From positions 53,964 through 117,963 of the forward strand of contig NZ_VKAB01000033.1 in NCBI RefSeq assembly GCF_009769385.1: a stretch of DNA of 64,000 bases. The letters run 5' to 3'. This document shows, in pieces, positions 1-7,695 of the stretch. Position 1 is the stretch's first letter. Each line of letters opens with the position of its first letter. Below the pieces are notes generated by a model, which saw only the letters and a list, made by a program, of their open reading frames with translations, was not told the origin of the DNA and made no database searches. Made by a program: the position numbers and the translations under genes. This stretch comes from Saccharothrix deserti (GTDB lineage Bacteria > Actinomycetota > Actinomycetes > Mycobacteriales > Pseudonocardiaceae).

Positions 1-977
1 ACAACCGACCGTTGACGTGGGAGGAGTTCGCCGACCGGATCGGCCAGACCATCTACCTGTCCGCGACACCTGGTCCGTACGAGATGGGGCAGGCGGGCGG
101 CGAGTTCGTGGAGCAGGTCATCCGCCCGACCGGCCTGGTCGACCCCGAGGTGGTCGTCAAGCCGACCGAGGGCCAGATCGACGACCTGGTGCACGAGATC
201 CGGGTGCGGGCGGAGAAGGACGAGCGGGTCCTGGTCACCACGCTGACCAAGAAGATGGCCGAGGACCTCACGGACTACCTGCTCGAACTCGGGATCCGGG
301 TGCGGTACCTGCACTCGGAGGTCGACACGTTGCGCCGGGTCGAGCTGTTGCGCCAGTTGCGGCTGGGTGATTACGACGTGCTGATCGGTATCAACCTGCT
401 GCGGGAGGGGCTGGACCTGCCCGAGGTGTCGTTGGTCGCGATCCTCGACGCGGACAAGGAAGGGTTCCTGCGGTCCGGGACGAGTCTGATCCAGACGATT
501 GGTCGTGCGGCTCGCAACGTGTCCGGGCAGGTCCACATGTACGCGGACCGGATCACGGATTCGATGCAGCACGCGATCGAGGAGACGAATCGTCGGCGGG
601 CCAAGCAGATCGCGTACAACGAGGAGCGAGGGCTCGATCCGCAGCCGTTGCGGAAGAAGATCACGGATATCCTGGAGCAGGTCTACGCCGAGGCCGAGGA
701 CGCCATCGCACCCGGAGGCTCGGGGCGCAATGCCTCGCGTGGGAAGAAGCCCACTGGGGATCCGGGCGCGGGCGGGCGTGGTGGGTCTGGTGTGCTGGCC
801 GGCCGCGACACCGGCACCATGGCCCGTTCGGAGCTGGCCGACCTGGTGCAGCAGTTGACCGACCAGATGATGAACGCCGCGCGTGAACTCCAGTTCGAGT
901 TGGCCGCGCGGTTGCGTGACGAGATCCAGGACCTGAAGAAGGAACTGCGGGGCATGGACGCTGCCGGGGTCAAGTAG
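1..977 (+). CDS. uvrB: UvrABC excinuclease subunit B, C-terminal part (5' end outside window)
   Basis: This is the C-terminal half of UvrB, the DNA-helicase-like damage-verification subunit of nucleotide excision repair. It loads onto lesions with UvrA and recruits UvrC. The frame is open from the first bases of the window, so the gene starts upstream. Visible family features are the segment TIYLSATPGPYE, the helicase motif V/VI region with GINLLREGLDLPEVSLV, and QTIGRAARN. The last 40 or so residues form a UVR motif (ELQFELAARLRDEIQDLKKE), the UvrC/UvrA contact. A Gly-rich, low-complexity linker lies before the UVR motif. uvrA is in the same window, about 52 kb away. The identification is certain; the true start is not visible. 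Confidence 0.97.
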   Translation, partial: NRPLTWEEFADRIGQTIYLSATPGPYEMGQAGGEFVEQVIRPTGLVDPEVVVKPTEGQIDDLVHEIRVRAEKDERVLVTTLTKKMAEDLTDYLLELGIRVRYLHSEVDTLRRVELLRQLRLGDYDVLIGINLLREGLDLPEVSLVAILDADKEGFLRSGTSLIQTIGRAARNVSGQVHMYADRITDSMQHAIEETNRRRAKQIAYNEERGLDPQPLRKKITDILEQVYAEAEDAIAPGGSGRNASRGKKPTGDPGAGGRGGSGVLAGRDTGTMARSELADLVQQLTDQMMNAARELQFELAARLRDEIQDLKKELRGMDAAGVK

Positions 978-1028
978 TTCCTCTTGCCGACGGTTCCGGG
1001 TCCGGCTCATTGCCGGTGGGTTGGGTCC

Positions 1029-1092
1029 GGCTCGATTTGACATGGGCCCTTACGGGCGCCGGAGGCAGGCCGCAGCCATGTCAAATCGAGCC
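1029..1092. repeat. 17-bp perfect inverted repeat in the uvrB 3' intergenic region
   Basis: The left arm 1029-1045 (ggctcgatttgacatgg) is the exact reverse complement of 1076-1092, with a 30-nt GC-rich spacer. The AT-containing arms stand out from the GC-rich surroundings. It could be a transcription terminator for uvrB, a dispersed palindromic repeat, or both. No second copy was noticed in this window. Confidence 0.7.
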
Positions 1093-1167
1093 TCGTCGGC
1101 CGCTGACGGTTGGGGTAATCGGTCGGGTGTTCGCCATGTGGGGCATCCTGCCGGCCGGTCGTTGTCG

Positions 1168-1212
1168 CGAAAGGCGCGCTGAGGTCACTCGACGTCCCGA
1201 ACGCGCCTTTCG
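1168..1212. terminator. Candidate bidirectional terminator between uvrB and the TerB-like gene
   Basis: An 11-bp perfect stem (cgaaaggcgcg at 1168-1178 with its complement at 1202-1212) has a 23-nt loop. It lies between two convergent genes. There is no long U tract, as is usual for high-GC actinomycete terminators, so the call rests on position and symmetry. Confidence 0.45.
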
Positions 1213-1266
1213 AGGCAACGGGAAGCCGCCGCTGAAGAGGCCTGGTGAACGTTTGTGGTCACGGCA

Positions 1267-1659
1267 CTAGCCAGGTGTGACGGCTGCCCGGACCTTGCCG
1301 ACCACGGCGTCCTCGGCTGCGCCGACGCGGCCGTCCGCCGAGGCGACCTCCTCGCAGATCGCGAGCACGGCCGAGGGGAACGCGTCCGCCTCCGTCGGCG
1401 CCTTCGCGGCGAGGATGGCCATGGAGCGCCGTAGTGCCGCCAGCACGCCGTTCTCCACGTCGGCGGTGGAGCCGGCTGGTAGTTCGGGGCGGGCGGCGCC
1501 GAGGACCTGGCGCAGCTGTGGTGAGAACCTGGCCATTGCGCGGATGCCCGCGTGGCTCTCCTCGTCCAGCGCGCCGGGTTCTGCGGTTGACACCAGCACC
1601 ATTGCGCCGAAGACGGCCGTACGCAGGGTCCGGCTTTCCTCGTCCGTGTAGACAGTCAC
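1267..1659 (-). CDS. TerB-like hypothetical protein
   Basis: This is a 130-residue cytoplasmic, Ala- and Glu-rich all-alpha protein. The C-terminal half (AICEEVASADGRVGAAEDAVV) resembles the TerB fold seen in tellurite-resistance-associated and DUF533-type proteins, where an acidic helix pair may bind metal. The similarity is weak and judged by eye. It has no signal peptide or membrane segment. It starts at a GTG and converges on uvrB with a hairpin between them. A TerC-family gene lies 5 kb away, but the two are not in one operon, so a functional link is only possible. The coding call is good; the family assignment is tentative. Confidence 0.7.
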   Translation of the reverse strand: MTVYTDEESRTLRTAVFGAMVLVSTAEPGALDEESHAGIRAMARFSPQLRQVLGAARPELPAGSTADVENGVLAALRRSMAILAAKAPTEADAFPSAVLAICEEVASADGRVGAAEDAVVGKVRAAVTPG

Positions 1660-1716
1660 ACGAATAGCCTAAAGGCTGATGCCCGTTGGTGATCCGTCAC
1701 GAGTGAGAGAGCGGTC

Positions 1717-2109
1717 ATGAAGCTGGACGACGTGATCGAGTACTGCCTCGCCAAGCCCGGAGCCGAGGAGACGTACCCGTTCGGCGACGGGGAGATGTGC
1801 TGCAAGGTCGGCGGCAAGATCTTCGCGTTCGTCGGCATGCAGGGTGACAGCATCGGCGTGAAGTGCGGTGCCACCGCCGACGAGGCGGCGGAGTGGCGGG
1901 AGCGGTACCCGGACGACGTCGAGGTCAGCGCCTACGTCGGGCGCTACGGGTGGAACCGGGTCCGGATCGACGGGGCGGTGCCTGACGACGACCTGCGGGA
2001 ACTGCTCGACCACTCCTACGAGCTGGTCGTCGGCAAGCTGCCCAAGTCGAAGAGGCCCGGTCAGTCGCTCTGGAGGATGCCGAACAGGTTGCCCTCGGTG
2101 TCGCGGTAG
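1717..2109 (+). CDS. MmcQ/YjbR family protein
   Basis: This 130-residue protein has the MmcQ/YjbR (CyaY-like) fold. Supporting motifs are an N-terminal helix, KPGAEETYPFG, then GKIFAFVG and, later, WNRVRIDGAVPDDDLRELLDHSYELVVGKLP split over the last third. Members are often annotated as DNA-binding, but their role is not settled. The start ATG is preceded by a purine-rich gagagag. The family normally ends close to KLPKSKRP. Here the frame runs on for about 14 codons into the 3' end of the convergent VOC gene, so the last residues are encoded antisense to that gene. The overlap is 49 bp. Confidence 0.85.
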   Translation: MKLDDVIEYCLAKPGAEETYPFGDGEMCCKVGGKIFAFVGMQGDSIGVKCGATADEAAEWRERYPDDVEVSAYVGRYGWNRVRIDGAVPDDDLRELLDHSYELVVGKLPKSKRPGQSLWRMPNRLPSVSR

Positions 2110-2432
2110 TAGGCGAGCCACCCGACGCCCGGCATGTGGCTCTTCGGCATCGCCACGACTCCACCCACGCCCTCGATCGAGGCGATCGTCGCATCCAGGT
2201 CGGGCACCTCGGTCGTCATCACGTACCCGCTCACCGGCCCGTCCGGGGCCGGGTCCGCGCCTTGGCGCGGGAGCAGGCCGCCGTTCACGCCGGGGCCCTC
2301 GTTGCCGGTGGTGATGATCCAGTAGTCCTGGTCGCCCCACTGCTTGAAGCTCCAGCCGAACACCGTCTCGTAGAACCGCCGCGCCCTGGCCGGGTCGGCC
2401 GCGTAGATCTCGAAGTGCACTGGTCGAGGCAT
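2061..2432 (-). CDS. VOC family protein (glyoxalase/bleomycin-resistance fold)
   Basis: This is a 123-residue single-domain vicinal-oxygen-chelate protein. The N-terminal beta-alpha unit HFEIYAADPARARRFYETVFGW and the later segment HMPGVGWLAYYRDTEGNLFG are typical of the YdhR/CFP30 type of VOC protein. Such proteins are metal-dependent or ligand-binding and their substrates usually cannot be predicted. I chose the ATG at 2430-2432, giving MPRPVHFE; the frame remains open for 30 codons upstream but those residues are low complexity. It converges with the MmcQ gene. Confidence 0.85.
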   Translation of the reverse strand: MPRPVHFEIYAADPARARRFYETVFGWSFKQWGDQDYWIITTGNEGPGVNGGLLPRQGADPAPDGPVSGYVMTTEVPDLDATIASIEGVGGVVAMPKSHMPGVGWLAYYRDTEGNLFGILQSD

Positions 2433-2528
2433 GACGGCACGGTACGACGACCGGCCCGCACCTGCGCGACGAAACGGCGCACCAGCCCCCCGGGGGACGG
2501 GTGCGCCGTTTCTCACGGACAAGGCCTC

Positions 2529-3455
2529 TTAGCTGGTGATGTCCTTGTGCGCGAACTTCCGCGCCGCCAGCAGCGTGAAGAACGCCCCGAACGCCAACGC
2601 GGAGAACGTCCCCTTCGCCATCTGCGACCAGTCGACGTCCGACGACAGCAGGTCCACCCACGCCATCGCGTAGTGCGTCGGCAGGTAGTCCCGCAGGCCC
2701 TCCAGCGCGGTGATCTGGTCGAGGATCTGCGACAGGATCGACGCCAGCACGGCGCCGCCCACCGCGCCCAGCGGCGCGTCCGTGGACACGGACAGGTACA
2801 GCGCCAGCCCGGCCACCCAGAACAGGTGGATCGAGATGTAGACCACCGCCAGCGCGATGCCGTAGACACCGGACCCGAAGGACGCGGCCTCGCCGGTCGG
2901 CGACACCGCCTCCCCGGCCCCGTACCAGACGACACCCACGCCGAGCGCCACCGCGGGCAGCAGCGCCAGCGCGAACACCGACATCAGCCCGGACGCCAGC
3001 GCCTTGCGCCGCAGCAGCCGGTGCCGGGGGATCGGCGCGGCCAGCAGGTACTTCAACGACGACCACGACGCCTCGGACGCGATCGTGTCGCCGAAGAACA
3101 GCGCCACGATCATCGGCAGCAGGAAGCTCCCGCTGACGAACAGCGTCAGGATCACGAAGTTCACGCCGCTGGCCGTGGCCAGGTCGACGAACCCGCCGGA
3201 CCGCCGGTTCGGCGACGCCTGCCCCAGTTCGAACGCCACCACCAGGATGAACGGCAGCAGCACCAGGAAACCCAGCACCAACTGCGTCCGCCTGCGGCGC
3301 AACTGCCGCGCCAACTCCACCCGGACGGGCAACGTCCGGGAGGCCCGGTACCCGACCTTCGACCCGTCCGGCGCGACCGACGACTCCTCGGCCGCGGCCG
3401 CGTCGGTCAGGTCTGAGATCGCGGCCGGATCGGTGTGCACACCGTTCTCAGTCAT
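2529..3455 (-). CDS. ABC transporter permease (ABC-2 type)
   Basis: This is a 308-residue integral membrane protein with about six membrane segments after a 50-residue hydrophilic N-terminus. The first is near residues 55-75 (LVLGFLVLLPFILVVAF). Motifs such as ASEASWSSLKYLLAAPIPR followed by RRKALASG match ABC-2-type permeases (the NosY/ABC-2_5 group). Its start codon overlaps the stop codon of the upstream ATPase fusion gene (ATGA, 3452-3455), so the two are translationally coupled and form one transporter. The substrate is unknown. A possible route is export coupled to the fused extracellular hydrolase. Confidence 0.9.
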   Translation of the reverse strand: MTENGVHTDPAAISDLTDAAAAEESSVAPDGSKVGYRASRTLPVRVELARQLRRRRTQLVLGFLVLLPFILVVAFELGQASPNRRSGGFVDLATASGVNFVILTLFVSGSFLLPMIVALFFGDTIASEASWSSLKYLLAAPIPRHRLLRRKALASGLMSVFALALLPAVALGVGVVWYGAGEAVSPTGEAASFGSGVYGIALAVVYISIHLFWVAGLALYLSVSTDAPLGAVGGAVLASILSQILDQITALEGLRDYLPTHYAMAWVDLLSSDVDWSQMAKGTFSALAFGAFFTLLAARKFAHKDITS

Positions 3456-6325
3456 TCGCCCACCAACTCCAGGAACGCGTCTTCCAACCGCCGGCGCGGA
3501 CCGGCCTGGTCCACCGCAACGCCCGCCGCCACGAGGGCCTGCAACGCCGACGCGCGGGGCGTTCCGTTGAGGCTCGCGTGGACCTGCTCGCCGTCCACGT
3601 GCACGTCGTGCACGCCGGAGAGGCCGCGCAGCACGGTGGCCGCCTCGTCGGGCCGGTCGACCTTGAAGCTGGCCTCGCCGCCGCCCGTCGCGATCTCGTC
3701 GACCGGACCGGCCGCGACCAGCGACCCCTTGTGCATCACGACCACGTGCGTGCACGTCTGCTCGACCTCGGCGAGCAGGTGGGACGACACCAGCACGGTG
3801 CGCCCGGCCGCCGCGTAGCGGCGCAGCACCTCGCGCATCTGGTGGATCTGGGGCGGGTCGAGCCCGTTGGTCGGCTCGTCCAACACCAGCAGGTCCGGCA
3901 GGCCGAGCATGGCCTGCGCGATCGCCAACCGCTGCCGCATGCCCTGGCTGTAGGTCCGCACGCGCCGGTGCACGGCGTTGCCCAGACCCGCGATCTCCAG
4001 GGCCTCCTCGATGTGCGCCTGCGGAAGCGGTCGGCCGGTGGCCGCCCAGTACAGCCGCAGGTTCTCCGCGCCGGACAGGTGCGGCAGGAAGCCGGAGCCC
4101 TCGACGAACGACCCGATCCGGGACAGCACCGGCGCACCGGGGCTGACCCGGTGGCCGAACACCCTGATCCCGCCCTCGGTGGGCTGGATCAGGCCCATCA
4201 GCATGCGCAGCGTGGTGGTCTTGCCCGCGCCGTTCGGCCCGAGCAGACCCAGCACCTGGCCGTGCTCCACCCGGAACGACAGGTCCTTCACCGCGGTCAA
4301 CCCGCCGGGGTAGGACTTGGTCAGGTTCTCGATCACCAGCGGCACCGACTCGAGCGACGGGTCGACGTCCGCGGTCAGCCTGCGGCGGAACCACGCCACC
4401 ACGGCCGCGATCACACAGATGATCAGCACGATCGCGATGCCCCACAGCGCCGCGGTCGGCACCTCGCTGGTCGCGTTCACGCCCGCCACCACCGGCACCG
4501 ACAGCGCGGGCGAGGCCAGCGAGATCCGGTACGCGGTGGGCGTCGTGGCGTTCGCGTACGCCATGTCGGTGGTCGACACGACGAGTTGCAGCCGGTGGTC
4601 GGCCTCGACCGGGCGCACCGCGCCGGGCAGCGTCACGGTGACGTCGACCGGCGTGCCGTCGGCGGGCAGGTTCGCCACCCGCACCGGCGAGACCGCCGAG
4701 CCGGGCAGCGTGCGCACACCGTTCGCGTCGGCGTCGTACAGCTTGACGAACAGCACCGCGCCCTCGGCGGGCACCGGCTGGCCGGGCACGGCCGCGACGC
4801 GCAGCCGCACCGTGGACGCGCCGGTCAGCAGGGTCTGCGCGGTCTGCGGCTCGCTCTGGAACACGGCCGCCTGACCGGGCATGTCGATCGACAGCCGCGA
4901 CGACAGCGAACTGGACGACGCCACCACCGACCCGAGTCCGGGCAGGCTGGACACGGAGGCCGGGTTGCCGCCCGCCGGGTTCACCACGGTCTGCTCGCGG
5001 TTGGAGAGCTCGATGTCCTGGCGCTCGGTGGCCGTCGAGCCGTCGAGGCCCGGGTAGCCGGGCGCGACGACGTTGCGCAACGCCGGGGCGCCGCTGCTGC
5101 GGAACGCGCCGACCACGGTGTACTCGAATTCGGTGCCGGGGTCGGAGCCCTCGCCCTCCAGGTGGAACGCCATCCAGTCGGCGATCTGCCCGCGCAGCTC
5201 GGGGCCGGGCGAGCCGCCGTCGTGGCCGCCCGCGTACCAGACGACCTTGACCTTCGCGCCGTTCGCGGCGATCTGGCGGGCGTTGGCGTCGGCCTGGTCG
5301 AGGCCGAACAGGGTGTCCTGCTCGCCCTGCACCAGCAGCGTCGGCTGGGTGATCTTGTTCGTCACCGCCGACGGCGAGGCGCGGCGCAGCACCTCCAGGG
5401 TCTGCGGGCCGGCCTTGCCGGTGGTCGCGACCTCGGTGTACGCGGCGCAGACGTCGGCCTGGAAGCGGCCGCACGCGCCGTTCACCGGGCCGGCGGGCCG
5501 GCCGTCGCCCTGCTGCTGCGGTGGCGCGGTGACCGCCGCCGCGGCGTTGTTCGCGGCCTGGTCGTCGTCATCGTCGTCGCCGGGCTCGGACGCCTCCCGG
5601 CCCGGGTTGGTGCCGTCCGCGCCGGACAGGCCCGCGGAGAAGAAGATGCCCGCCCACGACCGCTTGAACACGCCGTCGTCGGCGAACGCGCCGGCCGCCG
5701 GGGTGGAGGTCTGCACGCCGTCGGCGCCCGCCGCGTTCGGCAGCAACGCCTGGCCCAGGTCGTTCCAGGTGATGACCGGGGCGATGGTGTCCACCCGCGG
5801 GTCGACGCCCGCCAGCGACAGCGCCAGCGCGCCGCCGTACGAGCCGCCGGTCACACCGACCTTCGGGTCGCCCGCGCCGTCCGTCATCACCTCCGCGCGG
5901 GTGGCGAGCCAGTCGAGCAGCTTCTGCGCGTCGCGGACCTCGTGGTCCAGCGAGTTGAGCGCGATCTGCCCGGTGCTGCGGCCGAAGCCGCGCGCCGAGT
6001 AGGCCAGCACCGTGAACCCGCGCCGGGCGAGTTCGGTCGCCTGGTCGGCGACGCTCGCCTTGCTGCCGCCGAAGCCGTGCGGCAGCAGGATGGCGGGCGC
6101 TGGTGTGCGTTCGGGCAGGTACAGGGTGGTGTCGATCTGCACGGTGCGGTCGCTGTCCGGACTTTCCGGCACGTCGATCACCGCTTCGCGGGTGCTCACC
6201 GGGGCGGGGTCGTCTCCCTGGCGCGTCCAGACCACGATGGCGCCCACCAGGGCGACCAGCACGACCAGCGCAGGGAGCGACCACCTACCGCGGAGGCGGT
6301 TGAGGGGGGCCACGGAGTTGACCAT
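3452..6325 (-). CDS. Membrane-anchored S15-like alpha/beta hydrolase fused to an ABC transporter ATPase
   Basis: This is a 957-residue two-function protein. Residues 17-34 form a membrane anchor. Residues about 55-300 are an alpha/beta hydrolase of the X-Pro dipeptidyl-peptidase/CocE (S15) type with nucleophile Ser162 in GGSYGG, and a beta-rich C-terminal hydrolase region follows to about 600. A second membrane segment spans 621-645. From about 658 there is a complete ABC ATPase: Walker A GPNGAGKT near 696, signature YSQGMRQ near 792, Walker B LLVLDEPT near 812 and the H-loop SSHL near 845. Two membrane passes would put the hydrolase outside and the ATPase inside. Translation is coupled to the permease gene downstream. 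A low-complexity Asp run lies in the hydrolase. Cleaving what the transporter handles, or sensing it, is inference. Confidence 0.9.
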   Translation of the reverse strand: MVNSVAPLNRLRGRWSLPALVVLVALVGAIVVWTRQGDDPAPVSTREAVIDVPESPDSDRTVQIDTTLYLPERTPAPAILLPHGFGGSKASVADQATELARRGFTVLAYSARGFGRSTGQIALNSLDHEVRDAQKLLDWLATRAEVMTDGAGDPKVGVTGGSYGGALALSLAGVDPRVDTIAPVITWNDLGQALLPNAAGADGVQTSTPAAGAFADDGVFKRSWAGIFFSAGLSGADGTNPGREASEPGDDDDDDQAANNAAAAVTAPPQQQGDGRPAGPVNGACGRFQADVCAAYTEVATTGKAGPQTLEVLRRASPSAVTNKITQPTLLVQGEQDTLFGLDQADANARQIAANGAKVKVVWYAGGHDGGSPGPELRGQIADWMAFHLEGEGSDPGTEFEYTVVGAFRSSGAPALRNVVAPGYPGLDGSTATERQDIELSNREQTVVNPAGGNPASVSSLPGLGSVVASSSSLSSRLSIDMPGQAAVFQSEPQTAQTLLTGASTVRLRVAAVPGQPVPAEGAVLFVKLYDADANGVRTLPGSAVSPVRVANLPADGTPVDVTVTLPGAVRPVEADHRLQLVVSTTDMAYANATTPTAYRISLASPALSVPVVAGVNATSEVPTAALWGIAIVLIICVIAAVVAWFRRRLTADVDPSLESVPLVIENLTKSYPGGLTAVKDLSFRVEHGQVLGLLGPNGAGKTTTLRMLMGLIQPTEGGIRVFGHRVSPGAPVLSRIGSFVEGSGFLPHLSGAENLRLYWAATGRPLPQAHIEEALEIAGLGNAVHRRVRTYSQGMRQRLAIAQAMLGLPDLLVLDEPTNGLDPPQIHQMREVLRRYAAAGRTVLVSSHLLAEVEQTCTHVVVMHKGSLVAAGPVDEIATGGGEASFKVDRPDEAATVLRGLSGVHDVHVDGEQVHASLNGTPRASALQALVAAGVAVDQAGPRRRLEDAFLELVGE

Positions 6326-6336
6326 AGGCGTCGCTT

Positions 6337-6383
6337 GCTGAGAACGGGCTGTCAGTCGTGATTAGCTGAGAACAGGCTGGCAG
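6337..6383. promoter_or_regulatory. Two direct repeats upstream of the hydrolase-ABC operon
   Basis: The sequence gctgagaacgggctgtcag at 6337-6355 recurs at 6365-6383 with two mismatches and a 28-bp period, just upstream of the start at 6325. The spacing of close to three helical turns fits a regulator binding twice on one DNA face. No regulator can be named. Confidence 0.35.
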
Positions 6384-6484
6384 CGGGGGTGTCGTGCTCT
6401 CAGCGTAACCGGCGTCACCTGCCCCGGTCGGGTGCCTCTGATCACCTCGGCTGGCGCAAACCCGCACTTATGCGTGAGACTGTG

Positions 6485-6595
6485 GGTTGCGTGGAGGGGA
6501 GTACTCCCTCGCGGCGGTGTCGTCAGCACGGAGCCTGGCGTGGGGTTCCCGGTGCCGCCGGTCGGTTCGGTGAATCGGCGGAGGAGACCTCCGGT
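6485..6595 (+). ncRNA. yybP-ykoY (manganese) riboswitch upstream of the TerC gene
   Basis: The leader contains the two conserved parts of the yybP-ykoY aptamer: ggaggggagta at 6493-6503 and gaggagacctcc at 6581-6592. Stem P1 would pair ggagg (6493-6497) with cctcc (6588-6592), enclosing two GC-rich hairpin arms. This class binds Mn2+ and controls Mn exporters, often of the TerC/Alx family, which is the gene that follows. The 3' strand of P1 can also pair with the Shine-Dalgarno region, giving a simple translational ON switch (see the separate site). Confidence 0.8.
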
Positions 6596-6624
6596 CATTG
6601 GCGTGCGCGCGATGCACCGGAGGT
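6587..6624 (+). promoter_or_regulatory. Anti-Shine-Dalgarno hairpin (riboswitch expression platform)
   Basis: acctccggt (6587-6595) is perfectly complementary to accggaggt (6616-6624), which contains the ribosome binding site of the TerC gene. The first strand is also the 3' side of aptamer stem P1, so the two pairings exclude each other. Mn2+ binding would stabilise P1 and free the ribosome binding site. Confidence 0.7.
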
Positions 6625-6631
6625 TTATTCA

Positions 6632-7642
6632 ATGTCAGTACCCGTGTGGCTGTGGTTCGCCACGATCGCCGGCCTGTTGGTCCTGTTGGCCATCGACCTC
6701 TTCATCGTCGACCGCAAACCACACGAGGTCACCATCGGCGAAGCCGCCCGGTGGGTCACCTTCTACGTGGGCATGGCGGTCCTGTTCGGCCTCGGCATCT
6801 GGTACTGGTCGGGTGGCACCTACGCGGGTGAGTTCTTCGCGGGGTACATCACCGAGTACTCGCTGAGCGTCGACAACCTCTTCATCTTCCTGATCATCAT
6901 GACCACCTTCAAGGTGCCCGCCATCCACCAGCACAAGGTGCTGCTGGTCGGCATCCTGATGGCGCTGGTCATGCGCGGCATCTTCATCGCCGTCGGCGCG
7001 GCGGTCATCGCCCAGTTCAGCTGGGTCTTCTACCTCTTCGGGGCGTTCCTCATCTACACCGGCTACAAGCTGGCGCGGACCGACCACAACGAGGAGGAAG
7101 AGGAGGGCTACAAGGAGAACGCCGCGCTGCGGTTCGTGCGCAGGGTGTTCCCGGTGGCCGACCGCTACCACGACGCGAAGTCGTTCGTGAAGATCGACGG
7201 CAAGCGGTTCGTCACCCCGATGTTCATCGTCATGGTCGCCATCGGCACCACGGACCTGCTGTTCGCGCTCGACTCGATCCCGGCGATCTTCGGCCTGACC
7301 AAGGAGCCGTTCCTGGTCTTCACCGCCAACGCGTTCGCCCTGATGGGTCTGCGGCAGCTGTACTTCCTGCTCGGCGGCCTGCTGAGCAAGCTGGTGTACC
7401 TGTCGATCGGCCTGTCGGTGATCCTGGGCTTCATCGGCGTGAAGCTGATCCTGGAGGCGCTGCACACCAACTCGCTGCCGTTCCTCAACGGCGGTGAGCC
7501 GCTGCACGTGCCGACCATCGGCATCGAGCTGTCGCTGTCGGTGATCGTGGGTGTGCTGGCCATCACCACGATCGCCAGCCTGGTCAAGACGCGGCGCGAC
7601 CCGGCGCCGGTCAAGCAGGTCGAAGCCAGCGACCATCTGTGA
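6632..7642 (+). CDS. TerC family integral membrane protein, probable manganese exporter
   Basis: This is a 336-residue polytopic membrane protein of the TerC/Alx family with about eight or nine membrane segments. The hallmark acidic motifs are present: Asp81 in SLSVDNLFIF and Asp214 in FALDSIPAIFG. They lie inside the membrane and are thought to form the metal path. A charged cytoplasmic loop (NEEEEEGYKEN) separates the two repeats. Alx/TerC proteins of this type export Mn2+ and some help metallate exported enzymes. I chose the ATG at 6632 because GGAGG lies 8-12 nt upstream; the frame is open further 5', but that stretch is the riboswitch. Control by the riboswitch supports the manganese assignment. 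Confidence 0.93.
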   Translation: MSVPVWLWFATIAGLLVLLAIDLFIVDRKPHEVTIGEAARWVTFYVGMAVLFGLGIWYWSGGTYAGEFFAGYITEYSLSVDNLFIFLIIMTTFKVPAIHQHKVLLVGILMALVMRGIFIAVGAAVIAQFSWVFYLFGAFLIYTGYKLARTDHNEEEEEGYKENAALRFVRRVFPVADRYHDAKSFVKIDGKRFVTPMFIVMVAIGTTDLLFALDSIPAIFGLTKEPFLVFTANAFALMGLRQLYFLLGGLLSKLVYLSIGLSVILGFIGVKLILEALHTNSLPFLNGGEPLHVPTIGIELSLSVIVGVLAITTIASLVKTRRDPAPVKQVEASDHL

Positions 7643-7695
7643 GCGTCAAATTCTCGTGAGCCTTGCTAATGATCATTGCGGTAACGTGCTGAAGC

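Noticed and set aside
1010..1270. An 86-codon open frame on the + strand between uvrB and the TerB-like gene
   Set aside because: It runs through two inverted repeats, has no coding composition or ribosome binding site, and is best explained as intergenic sequence.
7669..7678. The palindrome aatgatcatt before the S9 peptidase gene as a metal-regulator box
   Set aside because: Ten bases are too few, and it does not match the actinobacterial Zur, DtxR or MntR consensus well enough.
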